From an uncultured Christensenella sp. (GTDB lineage: Bacteria; Bacillota; Clostridia; Christensenellales; Borkfalkiaceae), in contig CAJTPB010000005.1 of assembly GCA_910578065.1 (NCBI GenBank), positions 32,843 through 96,842 on the forward strand: 64,000 nucleotides of DNA, given 5' to 3'. Below are positions 42,205 through 51,908 of this stretch, one piece after another. Below the pieces are notes generated by a model, which saw only the letters and a list, made by a program, of their open reading frames with translations, did no database searches and was not told where the DNA came from. The translations under genes and the position numbers were made by a program. The first letter of the stretch is position 1, and each line of letters starts with the position of its first letter.

Positions 42205-43953
42205 ATGATAAAAGTGCTTGCAAAAAGCATAAGGGAGTATAAAGCGGCGTCGCTTCTTTCTCCGTTGTTCGTGACCTTGGAAGTGGTTCTCGAATGCCTG
42301 ATCCCCTTTGTTATCGCGGGGCTTTTGGGTGTGATCGAAAGCGGCGCGTTAGATATGTGGGTGATCGGCAAATACGCTATCGTGCTCGTCGCAATGTCTA
42401 TTTTATCCCTTTTGCTCGGCGCGCTCGCCGGCATATTCTGCGCGCGCGCTTCGGCGGGGTTCGCGAAAAATCTGCGCAAAGATATGTACTATAAAATACA
42501 GGATTTTTCGTTCGAAAATATCGATAAGTTTTCGACGCCCTCCCTCGTCACCCGCATGACGACGGACGTCACCAACGTGCAAATGGCGTACATGATGATC
42601 GTACGGCTTGCGATTCGCTGCCCCGTGATGATCGTTTTCGCCTTCGCTATGGCGTTTGTATTGGGCGGCAGCCTTGCTTGGATCTTTATGGCGGTTGTGC
42701 CCGTGCTCGCGTTTGCGCTGTTTATGCTGATGCGGGCGGTGTTCCCGCTGTTCGAACGGCTGTTCCGCAGGTACGATAACTTAAACGAATCGGTACAGGA
42801 AAACGTAAAGGGCATCCGCGTGGTTAAGGCGTACGTGCGCGAAGATTACGAAAAGGAAAAATTCGGCAAGGCGTCGCAGTCGCTTGCGCGCGATTTTACG
42901 CGTGCAGAGCGCATTATCGCTTGGAACGATCCCATTATGCAGTTTGCGTTTTACGGGGTGATTTCCGCTATATTGTTTATCGGCTCGTACCTCGTTTTAA
43001 AAACGGCGGGCGTGCAGTATAACGTTTCGGGCGTTTCGCAGTTGATCGTGTACGGTATGCAAATTTTATCTTCGCTGATGATGTTTTCCATGGTGTTCGT
43101 AATGATCGTTTTATCGCGCGAATCGGCGCGCCGTATCGTGGAAATTTTAACGGAAGAAAGCACCTTAAAAAGTCCCGAAAACGCGCTTACCCAAGTTGCG
43201 GACGGCTCGATCGAGTTCGAAAATGTGAATTTTAAATATTCTGCCGACGCGGAAAAATACGTTTTAAGCGACATAGATTTAAAAATCGCCTCGGGTGAAA
43301 CGATCGGCATTATCGGGGGAACGGGTTCTTCCAAAACTTCCCTTGTAAACTTGATTTCGCGCCTTTACGACGTAACGGAAGGCAGCGTAAAAGTGGGCGG
43401 AAAAGACGTGCGCGCGTACGATTTGGATACGCTGCGCAACCAAGTTGCCGTGGTATTGCAGAAAAACGTGCTCTTTTCGGGCACCATAAAAGAAAATTTG
43501 CGCTGGGGCAACGCCGAAGCGACGGACGAAGAATTGATCGAAGCGTGTAAACTTGCGCAGGCGGACGAATTTATCAGCCAGTTTCCGAACGGGTACGATA
43601 CGCATATCGAACAGGGAGGAAGCAACGTTTCGGGCGGGCAGAAGCAGCGGCTTTGCATTGCGCGCGCCCTTTTGAAAAAACCGAAAATTTTGATTTTGGA
43701 CGATTCGACGAGCGCGGTCGATACGCATACCGACGCGCTGATCCGCAAGGCGTTCCGCGAATATCTTCCGCAGACGACGAAGATCATTATCGCCCAGCGC
43801 ATTTCTTCGGTAGAGGACGCAGACCGCATTTTGGTAATGGAAAGCGGTAAAATTTCCGCAATCGGCACGCACGACGAACTGTTAAAGTCGAGCGAGATTT
43901 ATGCGGAAGTGTACCATTCGCAAAACAAGGGAGGGAAGAAAGATGAAGCGTAA
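42205..43953 (+). CDS. ABC exporter subunit 1 (degenerate ATPase site)
   Basis: 582 residues from ATG 42205 after AAGGAGG. Six-span exporter domain (about 1-310), then NBD: Walker A GGTGSSKTS near 370, signature NVSGGQKQR near 473, Walker B ILILDDSTSAVD near 495. The usual catalytic Glu after Walker B is Asp here, the mark of the degenerate site in heterodimeric exporters (TM287/288, LmrCD types). Pairs with the overlapping next gene. Substrate unknown; drug or lipid export is likely. Confidence 0.92.
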   Translation: MIKVLAKSIREYKAASLLSPLFVTLEVVLECLIPFVIAGLLGVIESGALDMWVIGKYAIVLVAMSILSLLLGALAGIFCARASAGFAKNLRKDMYYKIQDFSFENIDKFSTPSLVTRMTTDVTNVQMAYMMIVRLAIRCPVMIVFAFAMAFVLGGSLAWIFMAVVPVLAFALFMLMRAVFPLFERLFRRYDNLNESVQENVKGIRVVKAYVREDYEKEKFGKASQSLARDFTRAERIIAWNDPIMQFAFYGVISAILFIGSYLVLKTAGVQYNVSGVSQLIVYGMQILSSLMMFSMVFVMIVLSRESARRIVEILTEESTLKSPENALTQVADGSIEFENVNFKYSADAEKYVLSDIDLKIASGETIGIIGGTGSSKTSLVNLISRLYDVTEGSVKVGGKDVRAYDLDTLRNQVAVVLQKNVLFSGTIKENLRWGNAEATDEELIEACKLAQADEFISQFPNGYDTHIEQGGSNVSGGQKQRLCIARALLKKPKILILDDSTSAVDTHTDALIRKAFREYLPQTTKIIIAQRISSVEDADRILVMESGKISAIGTHDELLKSSEIYAEVYHSQNKGGKKDEA

Positions 43954-45862
43954 CGCAATTCCCAAACAAAAAGGCGTGTTTAAGCGCGTGATGAAGGCGC
44001 TGTTCCGCTATTATCCCGTAATGACTACGGTTACGATTTTCTGTTTGATCGTAAACGCGGTAATCAGTTCCATTCCCGCCATTTTTATGCAGAATATCTT
44101 TTCCGTACTGGAAGAGGCGTTGAACCCCGCATTGCACGGGGGCGCGGCGCTCGGCTGGGCGGAAGTCGGCGGCGTTGTTACAAAGTATATGCTTGTGCTG
44201 ATCGGCATGTACGTCGTTTCGCTGAGCTTCGGCGCGATCCACGCGCAGCTGCTTGCAATCATCACGCAGGGATTTTTAAGAAAGATCCGCGAGCAGATGT
44301 TCAACGGCATGCAAGATCTTCCCGTGCGCTATTTCGATACGCACAATCACGGCGATATTATGAGTTATTACACCAACGACGTAGACTCTCTCCGTCAAAT
44401 GATTTCGGCAAGTTTGCCGCAAATTTTGCGCTCTTCGGTCATGGTGCTTACGTTGTTCTTTATGATGCTGTATTACAGCGTATGGCTTACTTTGATCGTC
44501 GTAGGCGGGGTGATGCTGATGTTCTTGGTCACCAAAGTGGTCGGCGGCGGCGCAGGGAAATACTTTATCGGTCAGCAACGTGCAATGGGGCGCACCGAGG
44601 GCTTTATTGAAGAGATGATGAACGGGCAAAAGGTCGTCAAAGTGTTCTGCCACGAAAGGGAATCGAAAGCGGATTTCGATAAGGTAAACGATTATTTATT
44701 CGATCAATCGGATCGGGCAAACCGCTTTGCAAACACGTTAATGCCCTTGATCATGAACATCGGCAACATTATGTACGTGATAGTTGCCCTTCTCGGCGCG
44801 TTCTTCCATTTAAGAGGATTCGGCAACGTAAGCCTTTGCGGCGAAGCGTTTACGGTTGCAATCGTCATTTCCTTCTTGCAGATGACGCGGCAATTTTCCA
44901 ATAACGTAGGGCAGGTATCCCAACAGGTAAACTCCGTTATTATGGGGCTTGCGGGCGCAAAGCGCATAATCGATTTGATCGACGAACCCGCCGAAGCGGA
45001 CGAAGGATACGTAACGCTGGTCAACGCGAAAGAGGTAAACGGCGAATTGGTCGAATGCCAAGAACGCACGGGAATTTGGGCGTGGCGTCACCCGCACCAA
45101 TCGGACGGCAGCGTAACGTATACCCGCCTTACGGGGGACGTTGTAATGGAAGAGGTGGATTTCGGTTATACCGAAGAAAAAATCGTTTTGCACGACGTAA
45201 GTTTATACGCCCGCCCCGGTCAGAAAGTGGCGTTTGTAGGGGCGACGGGCGCGGGAAAAACGACGATTACCAATTTACTCAATCGCTTTTACGACATTGC
45301 GGACGGAAAGATCCGTTACGACGGGATCAACATCAACAAAATCAAAAAGTCGGAACTGAGAAAATCGCTCGGCATGGTGTTGCAAGATACCAACCTGTTT
45401 ACGGGCACGGTAATGGATAATATCCGCTACGGCAAATTAGACGCGACGGACGAAGAGTGCGTGGCGTCGGCAAAGCTGACGGGTGCGGACGACTTTATTA
45501 CCCGCCTGCCCGAAGGCTACCGTACGATGATCACCCACAACGGCGCCAATCTTTCGCAGGGGCAGCGGCAGCTTCTTTCCATTGCGCGGGCGGCGGTTGC
45601 CGATCCCCCCGTAATGATTTTAGACGAAGCGACAAGTTCTATCGATACGCGCACGGAAGAAATCGTACAGCGGGGCATGGATAAGCTGATGGAAGGCAGA
45701 ACGGTGTTCGTTATCGCGCACAGGCTTTCTACCGTAAAAAATTCCAATGCGATCATGGTGTTGGAACAGGGAAGAATTATTGAACGGGGCACGCACGAAC
45801 AGTTGATCGCCCAAAAGGGAAAATACTATCAGTTGTATACAGGTGCGTTCGAACTCGAATAA
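43943..45862 (+). CDS. ABC exporter subunit 2 (canonical ATPase site)
   Basis: 639 residues; ATG at 43943 after GGGAGGGAAGAAAG, overlapping subunit 1 by 11 bp. Six-span domain, an inserted segment near 355-400 (TLVNAKEVNGELVECQERTG) before the NBD, Walker A GATGAGKTT near 432, signature NLSQGQRQ, Walker B VMILDEATSSIDTR with catalytic Glu. Ends GAFELE; that end is copied in the repeat array downstream. Confidence 0.92.
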   Translation: MKRNAIPKQKGVFKRVMKALFRYYPVMTTVTIFCLIVNAVISSIPAIFMQNIFSVLEEALNPALHGGAALGWAEVGGVVTKYMLVLIGMYVVSLSFGAIHAQLLAIITQGFLRKIREQMFNGMQDLPVRYFDTHNHGDIMSYYTNDVDSLRQMISASLPQILRSSVMVLTLFFMMLYYSVWLTLIVVGGVMLMFLVTKVVGGGAGKYFIGQQRAMGRTEGFIEEMMNGQKVVKVFCHERESKADFDKVNDYLFDQSDRANRFANTLMPLIMNIGNIMYVIVALLGAFFHLRGFGNVSLCGEAFTVAIVISFLQMTRQFSNNVGQVSQQVNSVIMGLAGAKRIIDLIDEPAEADEGYVTLVNAKEVNGELVECQERTGIWAWRHPHQSDGSVTYTRLTGDVVMEEVDFGYTEEKIVLHDVSLYARPGQKVAFVGATGAGKTTITNLLNRFYDIADGKIRYDGININKIKKSELRKSLGMVLQDTNLFTGTVMDNIRYGKLDATDEECVASAKLTGADDFITRLPEGYRTMITHNGANLSQGQRQLLSIARAAVADPPVMILDEATSSIDTRTEEIVQRGMDKLMEGRTVFVIAHRLSTVKNSNAIMVLEQGRIIERGTHEQLIAQKGKYYQLYTGAFELE

Positions 45863-46138
45863 CAAAAACGGGGCGGGGGGAATCCCTGCCCTTTTGTTAC
45901 TTATTACAAAAAAGTGCAAGTGTAAGAGTGCGGCAATTGCTGTTCCCGTATATGAAGGGCGCATTCGAACTCGAATCATAACAACAGGGCGGGGAAATTC
46001 CTGCCCTGTTGTTTGCCTATTACAATAAAAGTGCAAGTGTAGGAGTGCAGCAGTTGCAGTTTCCGAATATGAAGGGCGGGTTTGAACTCGAATCATAAAA
46101 AAACGGGGCAAGGAAATCTTCGTCCTTTTGTTTACAAA
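45846..46138 (+). repeat. 116-117-bp tandem duplication of gene end plus terminator
   Basis: Three copies (the last partial) of a unit starting with the final ABC codons (TTCGAACTCGAAT at 45848 and 45964, TTTGAACTCGAAT at 46081), each followed by a GC-rich hairpin and TTTTGTT-like run (CGGGG...CCCTGCCC; CAGGGCGGGG...CCCTGCCCTG; a weaker third). The between-gene stretch 45863-46130 holds nothing else. Net effect is a triple terminator. Confidence 0.8.
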
Positions 46139-46159
46139 AAAATAGTTTCGCGGTATAAT
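46131..46159 (+). promoter_or_regulatory. Promoter giving a leaderless transcript
   Basis: TTTACA (46131-46136), 17-bp spacer, TATAAT (46154-46159). The next gene's ATG begins 7 bases after the -10, at about the expected start site, and no SD is visible. Confidence 0.65.
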
Positions 46160-46165
46160 ACCGTT

Positions 46166-47110
46166 ATGGAAGAAAAATGGAAATTCAAATACGGAGCGCG
46201 TAAATTATCCGCGAAGCAAGCGCTGTTATCGCCTGCGGGGTGTTTCGGCATGCTGTTTTCCGCATTTTTTATTATATGGTTTCTTCGCAGTTTTGTTATG
46301 GCTGTCCGCTCGGTCGGGTTTAGCGGTGCGCTTTGGGGAAATCTTCCCTCTTTGGCGGCGCTGTTCGTTTGCTGCTTTCTTTTCATTTGGCCCGCGTTGC
46401 ATGACGGTAAGAAAAAAACGGAGGGCGAAAACGTGCTTCGGGTGGGGGAATCGACCGTCGTTATGATTCGAAAGGGGAAGAAAGATACGTTTTTCCGTGC
46501 GGAAATTGTAAGCGTTGCGCTGCACGAATCGCGCCGCGGCTTTCTTCTGAGCTTTACGCTATCGAACGGCGGGGAAGAATTGTTTCCCGATTTGCTTCCC
46601 GTTGTAGCGTTGATTCCTCTTTCCCGTATATTCGGCGCATATTTAAAAAGGGAGAAACTTGCGGAACAGCCGCGCGAACGCAAAGTCGATCGCGGGAAAA
46701 TTTGGTTTACGGCATTTTTATCGCTTCCCGTTTGGGCGGGAATCGCCGTGCTTGCGCTTTCGCTGAACGGTTGGAATATTCCCGTGATCTTGGGCGTGTT
46801 CTTTCTTTTAAGCGGCTGCGGAATGGTGTGTATTCCTTTTTCGCTGTTTCCGCTTGTAAAAAATTGCGTTATGCCGCTGTTTATGGGCGCGGTGTTTGCG
46901 GTAACGCCGTTGGGGTTTGCGGCCGAACTTGCTGCGCATGAATCGCAATCGCTTTCCGATTTATTTGCGGGATTTCCGTTTACGCCGCTTAATTGCGCGG
47001 TCGTAATGCTTACCGCGGTGGGGATTCTCGGAATATTACAGGCATGCGGCAATGCGTTTCGGCATGGGTACGTACGGTATTTAAAAAGCAAACAGGGCGC
47101 GGAAGTTTGA
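46166..47110 (+). CDS. Hypothetical membrane protein, 314 aa
   Basis: ATG 46166 (MEEKWKFKYGARKLSAKQAL). Spans: CFGMLFSAFFIIWFL, LAALFVCCFLFIWPAL, IWFTAFLSLPVWAGIAVLAL, VILGVFFLLSGCGMVC, LFMGAVFAVTPLGFAA, LTAVGILGILQ. Charged cytoplasmic part 100-180. No family recognised. Probably leaderless; the 3' end forms a bidirectional terminator with the convergent aminopeptidase. Confidence 0.65.
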   Translation: MEEKWKFKYGARKLSAKQALLSPAGCFGMLFSAFFIIWFLRSFVMAVRSVGFSGALWGNLPSLAALFVCCFLFIWPALHDGKKKTEGENVLRVGESTVVMIRKGKKDTFFRAEIVSVALHESRRGFLLSFTLSNGGEELFPDLLPVVALIPLSRIFGAYLKREKLAEQPRERKVDRGKIWFTAFLSLPVWAGIAVLALSLNGWNIPVILGVFFLLSGCGMVCIPFSLFPLVKNCVMPLFMGAVFAVTPLGFAAELAAHESQSLSDLFAGFPFTPLNCAVVMLTAVGILGILQACGNAFRHGYVRYLKSKQGAEV

Positions 47111-47128
47111 TTTCCGCGCCCTTTCTTT
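47095..47128. terminator. Bidirectional terminator
   Basis: Perfect 10-bp stem GGGCGCGGAA / TTCCGCGCCC with a 7-nt loop and T-rich tail, overlapping the stop of the membrane gene and facing the convergent aminopeptidase gene. Confidence 0.85.
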
Positions 47129-47166
47129 ATTACTTTTGTTGGTGTGCCGTGCGTTTCCGCGCTGTT

Positions 47167-48411
47167 TTATTTTACCGTTAACGTTTCGCCCTGTATGCAA
47201 ATTTCGCTTCGATAGATCGCCGTAAGTCCTTCGATCAATGCGGCGTAATCTTGTTTACAGAACGTTTCCATCATGGCGTGCATGGCAAGCTGGGCTATCC
47301 CCAAATCGACGGAAAGCATAGAAACTTGCCCTTGACTGATTGCGCCCAACGTGCTTCCGCTGCGCATATCCGAGCGGTTATAAAAGGTTTGATAGGACAC
47401 GTTTGCTTTTTCGAATATCGTTTTAACAAGGGCGGAACTCATCGCTTCCGTCGTGTACGCCTTGTTCGCATGGCTTTTTATTACGATTCCTCCGCCCATT
47501 TTGGCGCGGTTGGTAGGATCGCACTTTTCGGGGCGGTTGGGGTGCAGCGCGTGCGCGTTATCGAGGGAAACGAGGAAGGAAGAGGAAAGCGCGCGGAAAT
47601 ATTCTTCCTGAGAAAGCCCGCGCGCCGAAGCGATGCGGGTAAGGGTAACGCTTAAAAAGTCGCCGCCCGCGCCCTGCGCGGTTTGGCTTCCTACCTCTTC
47701 ATGGTCGAGGCACGCCGCCACGCATACGCCCGCGCCTTCTTTCCCCAATGCGGTAAGGGAAGCGTAAACGCTCGTTAAATTGTCTACGCGGGGCGCGGTA
47801 AGAAATTCTCCGTTTGCGCCGCTCGTAAACGGCTCTTCCGCGCATGCAAGGAATAAATCGTACGAAAGAGGATCGCCGAGCAGTTCGGCAAAATTGATTT
47901 CGCTTGCGGCAAGCAGGGGAAGCAGATCGATTTGCGGATTAGGCGCAAACTTTTCGTTCGTTTCGCGGTTCATGTGCACGGCAAGGGAGGGGATCGTCAC
48001 CTGAAAATCGCTAACGTAACTTGCCGCGGTAAGCGCGCCATTTTTTTCGGTAACCGTTCTTCCTGCAATTTTTAACGGGCGGTCGAAAAAAGAATAGTAG
48101 ATCCCGCCTCCGTACGGTTCCGCGTTTAGTTTATAAACGCCCTCGGCGGCGATCACGGGGTTTTCTTTCAATTTTAAGCAGGGCGAATCGGTATGGCTCG
48201 CTACGATTTTAAAGGAATTTCCTTTATTTACGGTAAAGGCGATCAAACTGCTTCCGCCCCTTATTACAAAATATTTTCCTCCTTCCGCGATATTCCAAGG
48301 CTCCCCTTCGAAAAGGCGGCAAAATCCGCGCTGCGTTAAATACGTTTGGGCATTTTGCACCGCCTGATATGCGGTGTAAGAAGTTTTTAAAAATTCGAAT
48401 AATCCGTTCAT
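47167..48411 (-). CDS. M18-family aminopeptidase
   Basis: 414 residues; ATG at 48411 after AAGGAC (an upstream in-frame ATG at 48468 falls in the promoter). Metal and catalytic motifs: VASHTDSPCLKLK (zinc His), VDNLTSVYASL, CLDHEEVGSQTAQGAGG (Glu pair), LDNAHALHPN, and C-terminal MLSVDLGIAQLAMHAMMET. Cytosolic dinuclear zinc peptidase that removes N-terminal residues, often acidic ones. Divergently transcribed from the SIMPL gene. Confidence 0.93.
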   Translation of the reverse strand: MNGLFEFLKTSYTAYQAVQNAQTYLTQRGFCRLFEGEPWNIAEGGKYFVIRGGSSLIAFTVNKGNSFKIVASHTDSPCLKLKENPVIAAEGVYKLNAEPYGGGIYYSFFDRPLKIAGRTVTEKNGALTAASYVSDFQVTIPSLAVHMNRETNEKFAPNPQIDLLPLLAASEINFAELLGDPLSYDLFLACAEEPFTSGANGEFLTAPRVDNLTSVYASLTALGKEGAGVCVAACLDHEEVGSQTAQGAGGDFLSVTLTRIASARGLSQEEYFRALSSSFLVSLDNAHALHPNRPEKCDPTNRAKMGGGIVIKSHANKAYTTEAMSSALVKTIFEKANVSYQTFYNRSDMRSGSTLGAISQGQVSMLSVDLGIAQLAMHAMMETFCKQDYAALIEGLTAIYRSEICIQGETLTVK

Positions 48412-48439
48412 GCTTTTGTCCTTATTATGGAATAAGCAA

Positions 48440-48468
48440 ATTATATCGCATCGCGCGGGAAAAATCAA
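48440..48468 (-). promoter_or_regulatory. Aminopeptidase promoter
   Basis: Minus strand TTGATT (48468-48463), 17-bp spacer, TATAAT (48445-48440). Confidence 0.75.
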
Positions 48469-48474
48469 GTATCC

Positions 48475-48504
48475 TTGACAAAGAAAAGAGGGCTGTGCTA
48501 TAAT
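48475..48504 (+). promoter_or_regulatory. Promoter of the SIMPL gene
   Basis: TTGACA (48475-48480), 18-bp spacer, TATAAT (48499-48504). Back to back with the aminopeptidase promoter. Confidence 0.8.
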
Positions 48505-48543
48505 AGAAAATGAATTTATAAGGGAAACGGGAGGTATCGAATT

Positions 48544-49176
48544 ATGGCTGCAATTAAAATAACGGGCACGGGAAAGGCTTCGCGCCCCGCAAATTACACG
48601 GAAATTACGGTAACGGTAAAGCGCACGGCTAAGACGTGCGCCGAAGCGGTGGAAAAAACGGACGGGCGCGTTTGCGAACTGTTCCGCTTGATCGAGGAAA
48701 AGGGATTCGGAAAAGACGCGCTGAAAACGACGGATTTCGGCGTTTCCGCCGAATACGAAAACGAGCGTAAAGACGGGGAATATATCCGCAAATTTATCGG
48801 CTTTTCTTGCAGAGAGGGCTTGAAGTTATGTTTTCCCTTTACGGCGCAAGCGCTTTCGGCGGCAGTTTCCGTACTCTGCGGCGAGGGCGCGGAAGAGCAA
48901 GTTTCTATCGCCTTTACTGTGGAACAGAGCGAAGCGTTAAAAAGCGAAGCGCTGGAAAAGGCGTATGCCGACGCGCTGTCGCAGGCAAATACGCTTGCGC
49001 GCGCAAGCGGGAAAAAATTGGGGAAACTGCTTACCATTAACAGCGGCGGTGCGGAAGGCGTTCCGTACTCGGCTACGGCGGTCGTGCCCGCGGCGCTTTC
49101 GGCGCGTTCCGTTTCCGTTGCGCCCGAAGACGTCGGTCTTACCGTTTCCGTTACGGCGGAATGGGAATTGGAATGA
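48544..49176 (+). CDS. SIMPL (DUF541) domain protein
   Basis: 210 residues; SD GGGAGG. SIMPL pattern: MAAIKITGTGKASRPANYTE, helix AEAVEKTDGRVCELFRLIEE, repeat of the strand-helix unit, ALSQANTLARASGKKLGKLL. No signal peptide, so cytosolic, unlike many family members. Overlaps the next gene by 4 bp. Function not known. Confidence 0.88.
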   Translation: MAAIKITGTGKASRPANYTEITVTVKRTAKTCAEAVEKTDGRVCELFRLIEEKGFGKDALKTTDFGVSAEYENERKDGEYIRKFIGFSCREGLKLCFPFTAQALSAAVSVLCGEGAEEQVSIAFTVEQSEALKSEALEKAYADALSQANTLARASGKKLGKLLTINSGGAEGVPYSATAVVPAALSARSVSVAPEDVGLTVSVTAEWELE

Positions 49177-50420
49177 GCGGAAAAAAGAAGAAAAACCGCA
49201 AGGCGCGCATGGCGGAAAACAGAGCCGCACGGGAAGCGAGCGAAGAAGCGGAACGGGAATTGCACGAATATACGCGCCGTTACGAAGAGTTTGCAAGAGG
49301 GTACGATTACTTGCGCGGCGCTTCGGGCGCGGCGGGGTTCGGGGCGGCTTCGGGTAAAATTCTGTACGAATTCAGCGACAGTCGCACTTGGCTGGATTTT
49401 TCCAAACAAAAGAAAAGGGCGATCGCAAAATCCGCGCACGGAATTTTACTTTTCAGTCTTGCGGGGCTTTTGATCGTATGGCTCGTTTTCAGCTTTATTT
49501 ACAGAATGAGTACGGAGGCGAATAAAGGTTCGGTTGCGCTTTCTATGTTGCCTTCGTTGCTTGTCGTGGGGGCGTGCGCCGCCATTTTGGTCATATCCGT
49601 GCTCGGCGTTTGGGGGAACTTTACGCGATTTGCCCTATCGCGCGGGCTGCACGGAAGGGGCGACCGCTCGCGGATTGAGGCAATGAAAGCGGACTTCGCC
49701 CGCGCCGACGCGAGCAAACGGTACGAAAACGCGATCACCGTATACAAAGATCATGTCTGTTTTATCCTTTACGGCAACAAATACGTGTTTCAAAAATCAG
49801 CCGTTTTGTTGGAAGTTTCGCGGGATCAAGGGCAGCTTTTTCCGGCGTTTTATATCGACGGCGTAAAAACGGAATTTCCCGCAACCATTCCCGCAGATGA
49901 ATTCTTTCTGCTGAACAAGGCGTTTCGCGGCAAAGTAAAAACGGTGCGCGCAAACACTCAGGCGGAGATCGGTTATAACGATAAGGGGCAGCGGTTATAC
50001 GGCGGATATACGCTCGGCAGCGTGGTCGCGGGCACGGTTATGAGTTGCGTGGTTTTAACGGCGGGCATTTTGGTGACCGCAGCGCACTATTTATGGATCC
50101 GCGAAATTCCGCCTTTTTTGGGACTGTTCTTCGTGGGGGGAGCGGGATTGGCGTTTTGCAATACCTTTTCGCATATCCCGTTTATCAACAGGGCGGGGCT
50201 GCCGTTTGTCTTTGCCGTGATACTTACGGTGTTTCCGCCTTGGTTCCTCGTTTGGATCGAGGTCAATGGAATGGGGCATGCGTTCACGTTGGCTTATTTA
50301 CTGACCCATTGCACGCCGCATGCGGCGGGATTGATATTTTTGTCGGCGATGGGAATTTATGCGCTTTGCTTTTCGATCGCGCAAGCGGCGGACTATATGC
50401 GGTTCGGCGCAAACAAATAG
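49173..50420 (+). CDS. Hypothetical membrane protein, 415 aa
   Basis: ATG overlaps the SIMPL stop. Very basic start (MSGKKKKNRKARMAENR), coiled segment to about 45, spans near 90-112 (ILLFSLAGLLIVWLVFSF) and 118-143, a soluble beta domain (about 170-265), and four C-terminal spans (SVVAGTVMSCVVLTAGILV onwards). No family recognised. Confidence 0.65.
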   Translation: MSGKKKKNRKARMAENRAAREASEEAERELHEYTRRYEEFARGYDYLRGASGAAGFGAASGKILYEFSDSRTWLDFSKQKKRAIAKSAHGILLFSLAGLLIVWLVFSFIYRMSTEANKGSVALSMLPSLLVVGACAAILVISVLGVWGNFTRFALSRGLHGRGDRSRIEAMKADFARADASKRYENAITVYKDHVCFILYGNKYVFQKSAVLLEVSRDQGQLFPAFYIDGVKTEFPATIPADEFFLLNKAFRGKVKTVRANTQAEIGYNDKGQRLYGGYTLGSVVAGTVMSCVVLTAGILVTAAHYLWIREIPPFLGLFFVGGAGLAFCNTFSHIPFINRAGLPFVFAVILTVFPPWFLVWIEVNGMGHAFTLAYLLTHCTPHAAGLIFLSAMGIYALCFSIAQAADYMRFGANK

Positions 50421-50429
50421 GAGAAAATT

Positions 50430-51743
50430 ATGTGGTTTGACGAAAGCGTATTTTATCAAATTTATCCGCTCGGATTTTGCGGGGCGGAACGGGAAAACGA
50501 CTTTGGGGAAGTGCGCCGTCGTTTGGGCAAGATCGAGGCGGAAATTCCCCGTTTAAAAGAACTGGGCATTACGGCGGTGCTGTTTAATCCGCTGTTCGAA
50601 AGCGAGCGGCACGGCTATGACACGGTGGACTTTTATAAAATCGACCGCCGTTTGGGCACCAACGAAGAATTTAAAGAGCTGGTGAAAAAGTTTCACGAAG
50701 CAGGTATCCGCGTGGTGTTAGACGGCGTGTTCAACCATACGGGGCGGGCGTTTATGCCGTTTAAAGAGGTGCTCGAAAAGCGAGAGGGCACCGATTACCG
50801 TTTTTGGTTCAATATCAACTTTTACGGCAATTCGCGCTATAACGACGGGTTGGATTACGAAAATTGGGAAGGGCATCCCGAACTCGTAAAACTGCGGCTG
50901 GAAAATCAAGACGTGCAAAATTATTTGATGGACGCGGTGCGGTTTTGGATTTCCGAATTTCAGATCGACGGACTGCGGTTAGACGTATGTTATCTGCTTC
51001 CGCCTTGGTTTATGGAACTGTTGCGGCGTACGGTAAACGCGTGCAAACCCGATTTCTTTTTGGTGGGCGAAGTGATCCATTGCGGCAATTTTCAAGCGAA
51101 TATCTGCCCCGAACGGTTAAATTCGATAACCGACTACGAATGTTTTAAGGGAATGATTTCCGCGTTCAACAGCGATAATCTGTTTGAAATCGAACATTCG
51201 TTGACCCGTTTGTTTTCTTCCCAATCTTGGGCGCTGTATACGGGTAAGCGCATGCTGAACTTTGTAGACAATCACGACGTCATCCGCGCATACACCGCGT
51301 TAAAGGAAAAGCGCAATCTGTTAAATTTGTATACGCTGCTTTTTACAATGCCGGGCATTCCTTGCGTATATTACGGTTCGGAATTCGGCGCGGAAGGGGA
51401 TAAATCCGATTTAGATTATAAACTGCGCCCCTGCATCGACGAGGTGGATAAAACCGCGCACGGCGAACTCGTTGCGCATATTCGCAAACTTTCCGAAATC
51501 AAACGGGGGAGCAAGGCGCTCTGTTACGGAAGTTACGAAAAGGCAACTCTGCAAAATAAAAACTTTTCGTTCGTGCGCGAATGGGAAGGGGAAAAGATAA
51601 TCGTTGCGATCAACATTTCGGAAGGCGATTGCACGGTTCGCGTGGAAGAAGCGGAGGGCGTAGACCTTTTAACGGGGCAGGTGCGCAATTTAAACGATAT
51701 TTATCTGCCCCCGTTTACGGCGGCAATTTACCGCAAAAACTGA
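50430..51743 (+). CDS. GH13 alpha-amylase-family glycoside hydrolase
   Basis: 437 residues. GH13 conserved regions: I DGVFNHTG, II DGLRLDV with nucleophile Asp185, III LVGEV with acid/base Glu214, IV FVDNHD with Asp283. It has a compact C-terminal beta domain and no signal peptide, so probably acts on imported maltodextrins in the cytosol (neopullulanase/cyclomaltodextrinase-like; subtype uncertain). Confidence 0.93.
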   Translation: MWFDESVFYQIYPLGFCGAERENDFGEVRRRLGKIEAEIPRLKELGITAVLFNPLFESERHGYDTVDFYKIDRRLGTNEEFKELVKKFHEAGIRVVLDGVFNHTGRAFMPFKEVLEKREGTDYRFWFNINFYGNSRYNDGLDYENWEGHPELVKLRLENQDVQNYLMDAVRFWISEFQIDGLRLDVCYLLPPWFMELLRRTVNACKPDFFLVGEVIHCGNFQANICPERLNSITDYECFKGMISAFNSDNLFEIEHSLTRLFSSQSWALYTGKRMLNFVDNHDVIRAYTALKEKRNLLNLYTLLFTMPGIPCVYYGSEFGAEGDKSDLDYKLRPCIDEVDKTAHGELVAHIRKLSEIKRGSKALCYGSYEKATLQNKNFSFVREWEGEKIIVAINISEGDCTVRVEEAEGVDLLTGQVRNLNDIYLPPFTAAIYRKN

Positions 51744-51908
51744 ACGCGGCGTTAACTGTATATTATTGCGTGCGTTTGCGGAGGCGAAATGCCGTTGTGT
51801 ACAGAATAGATTGAAATAGTTTTAAGAAGAGAGGCGCAAAACAAATTGTAATTATTTTTGTTTGCGGCGTTTGCAGCCGCGCCTGATACAAATTAAGATT
51901 CATACCGT

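Noticed and set aside
45843..46028. Small plus-strand frame in the tandem repeat array
   Set aside because: Arises from repeated gene ends and hairpins; no SD.
45846..46138. CRISPR-like array
   Set aside because: Period of 116-117 bp with full-length homology and terminator hairpins; no short repeat-spacer pattern.
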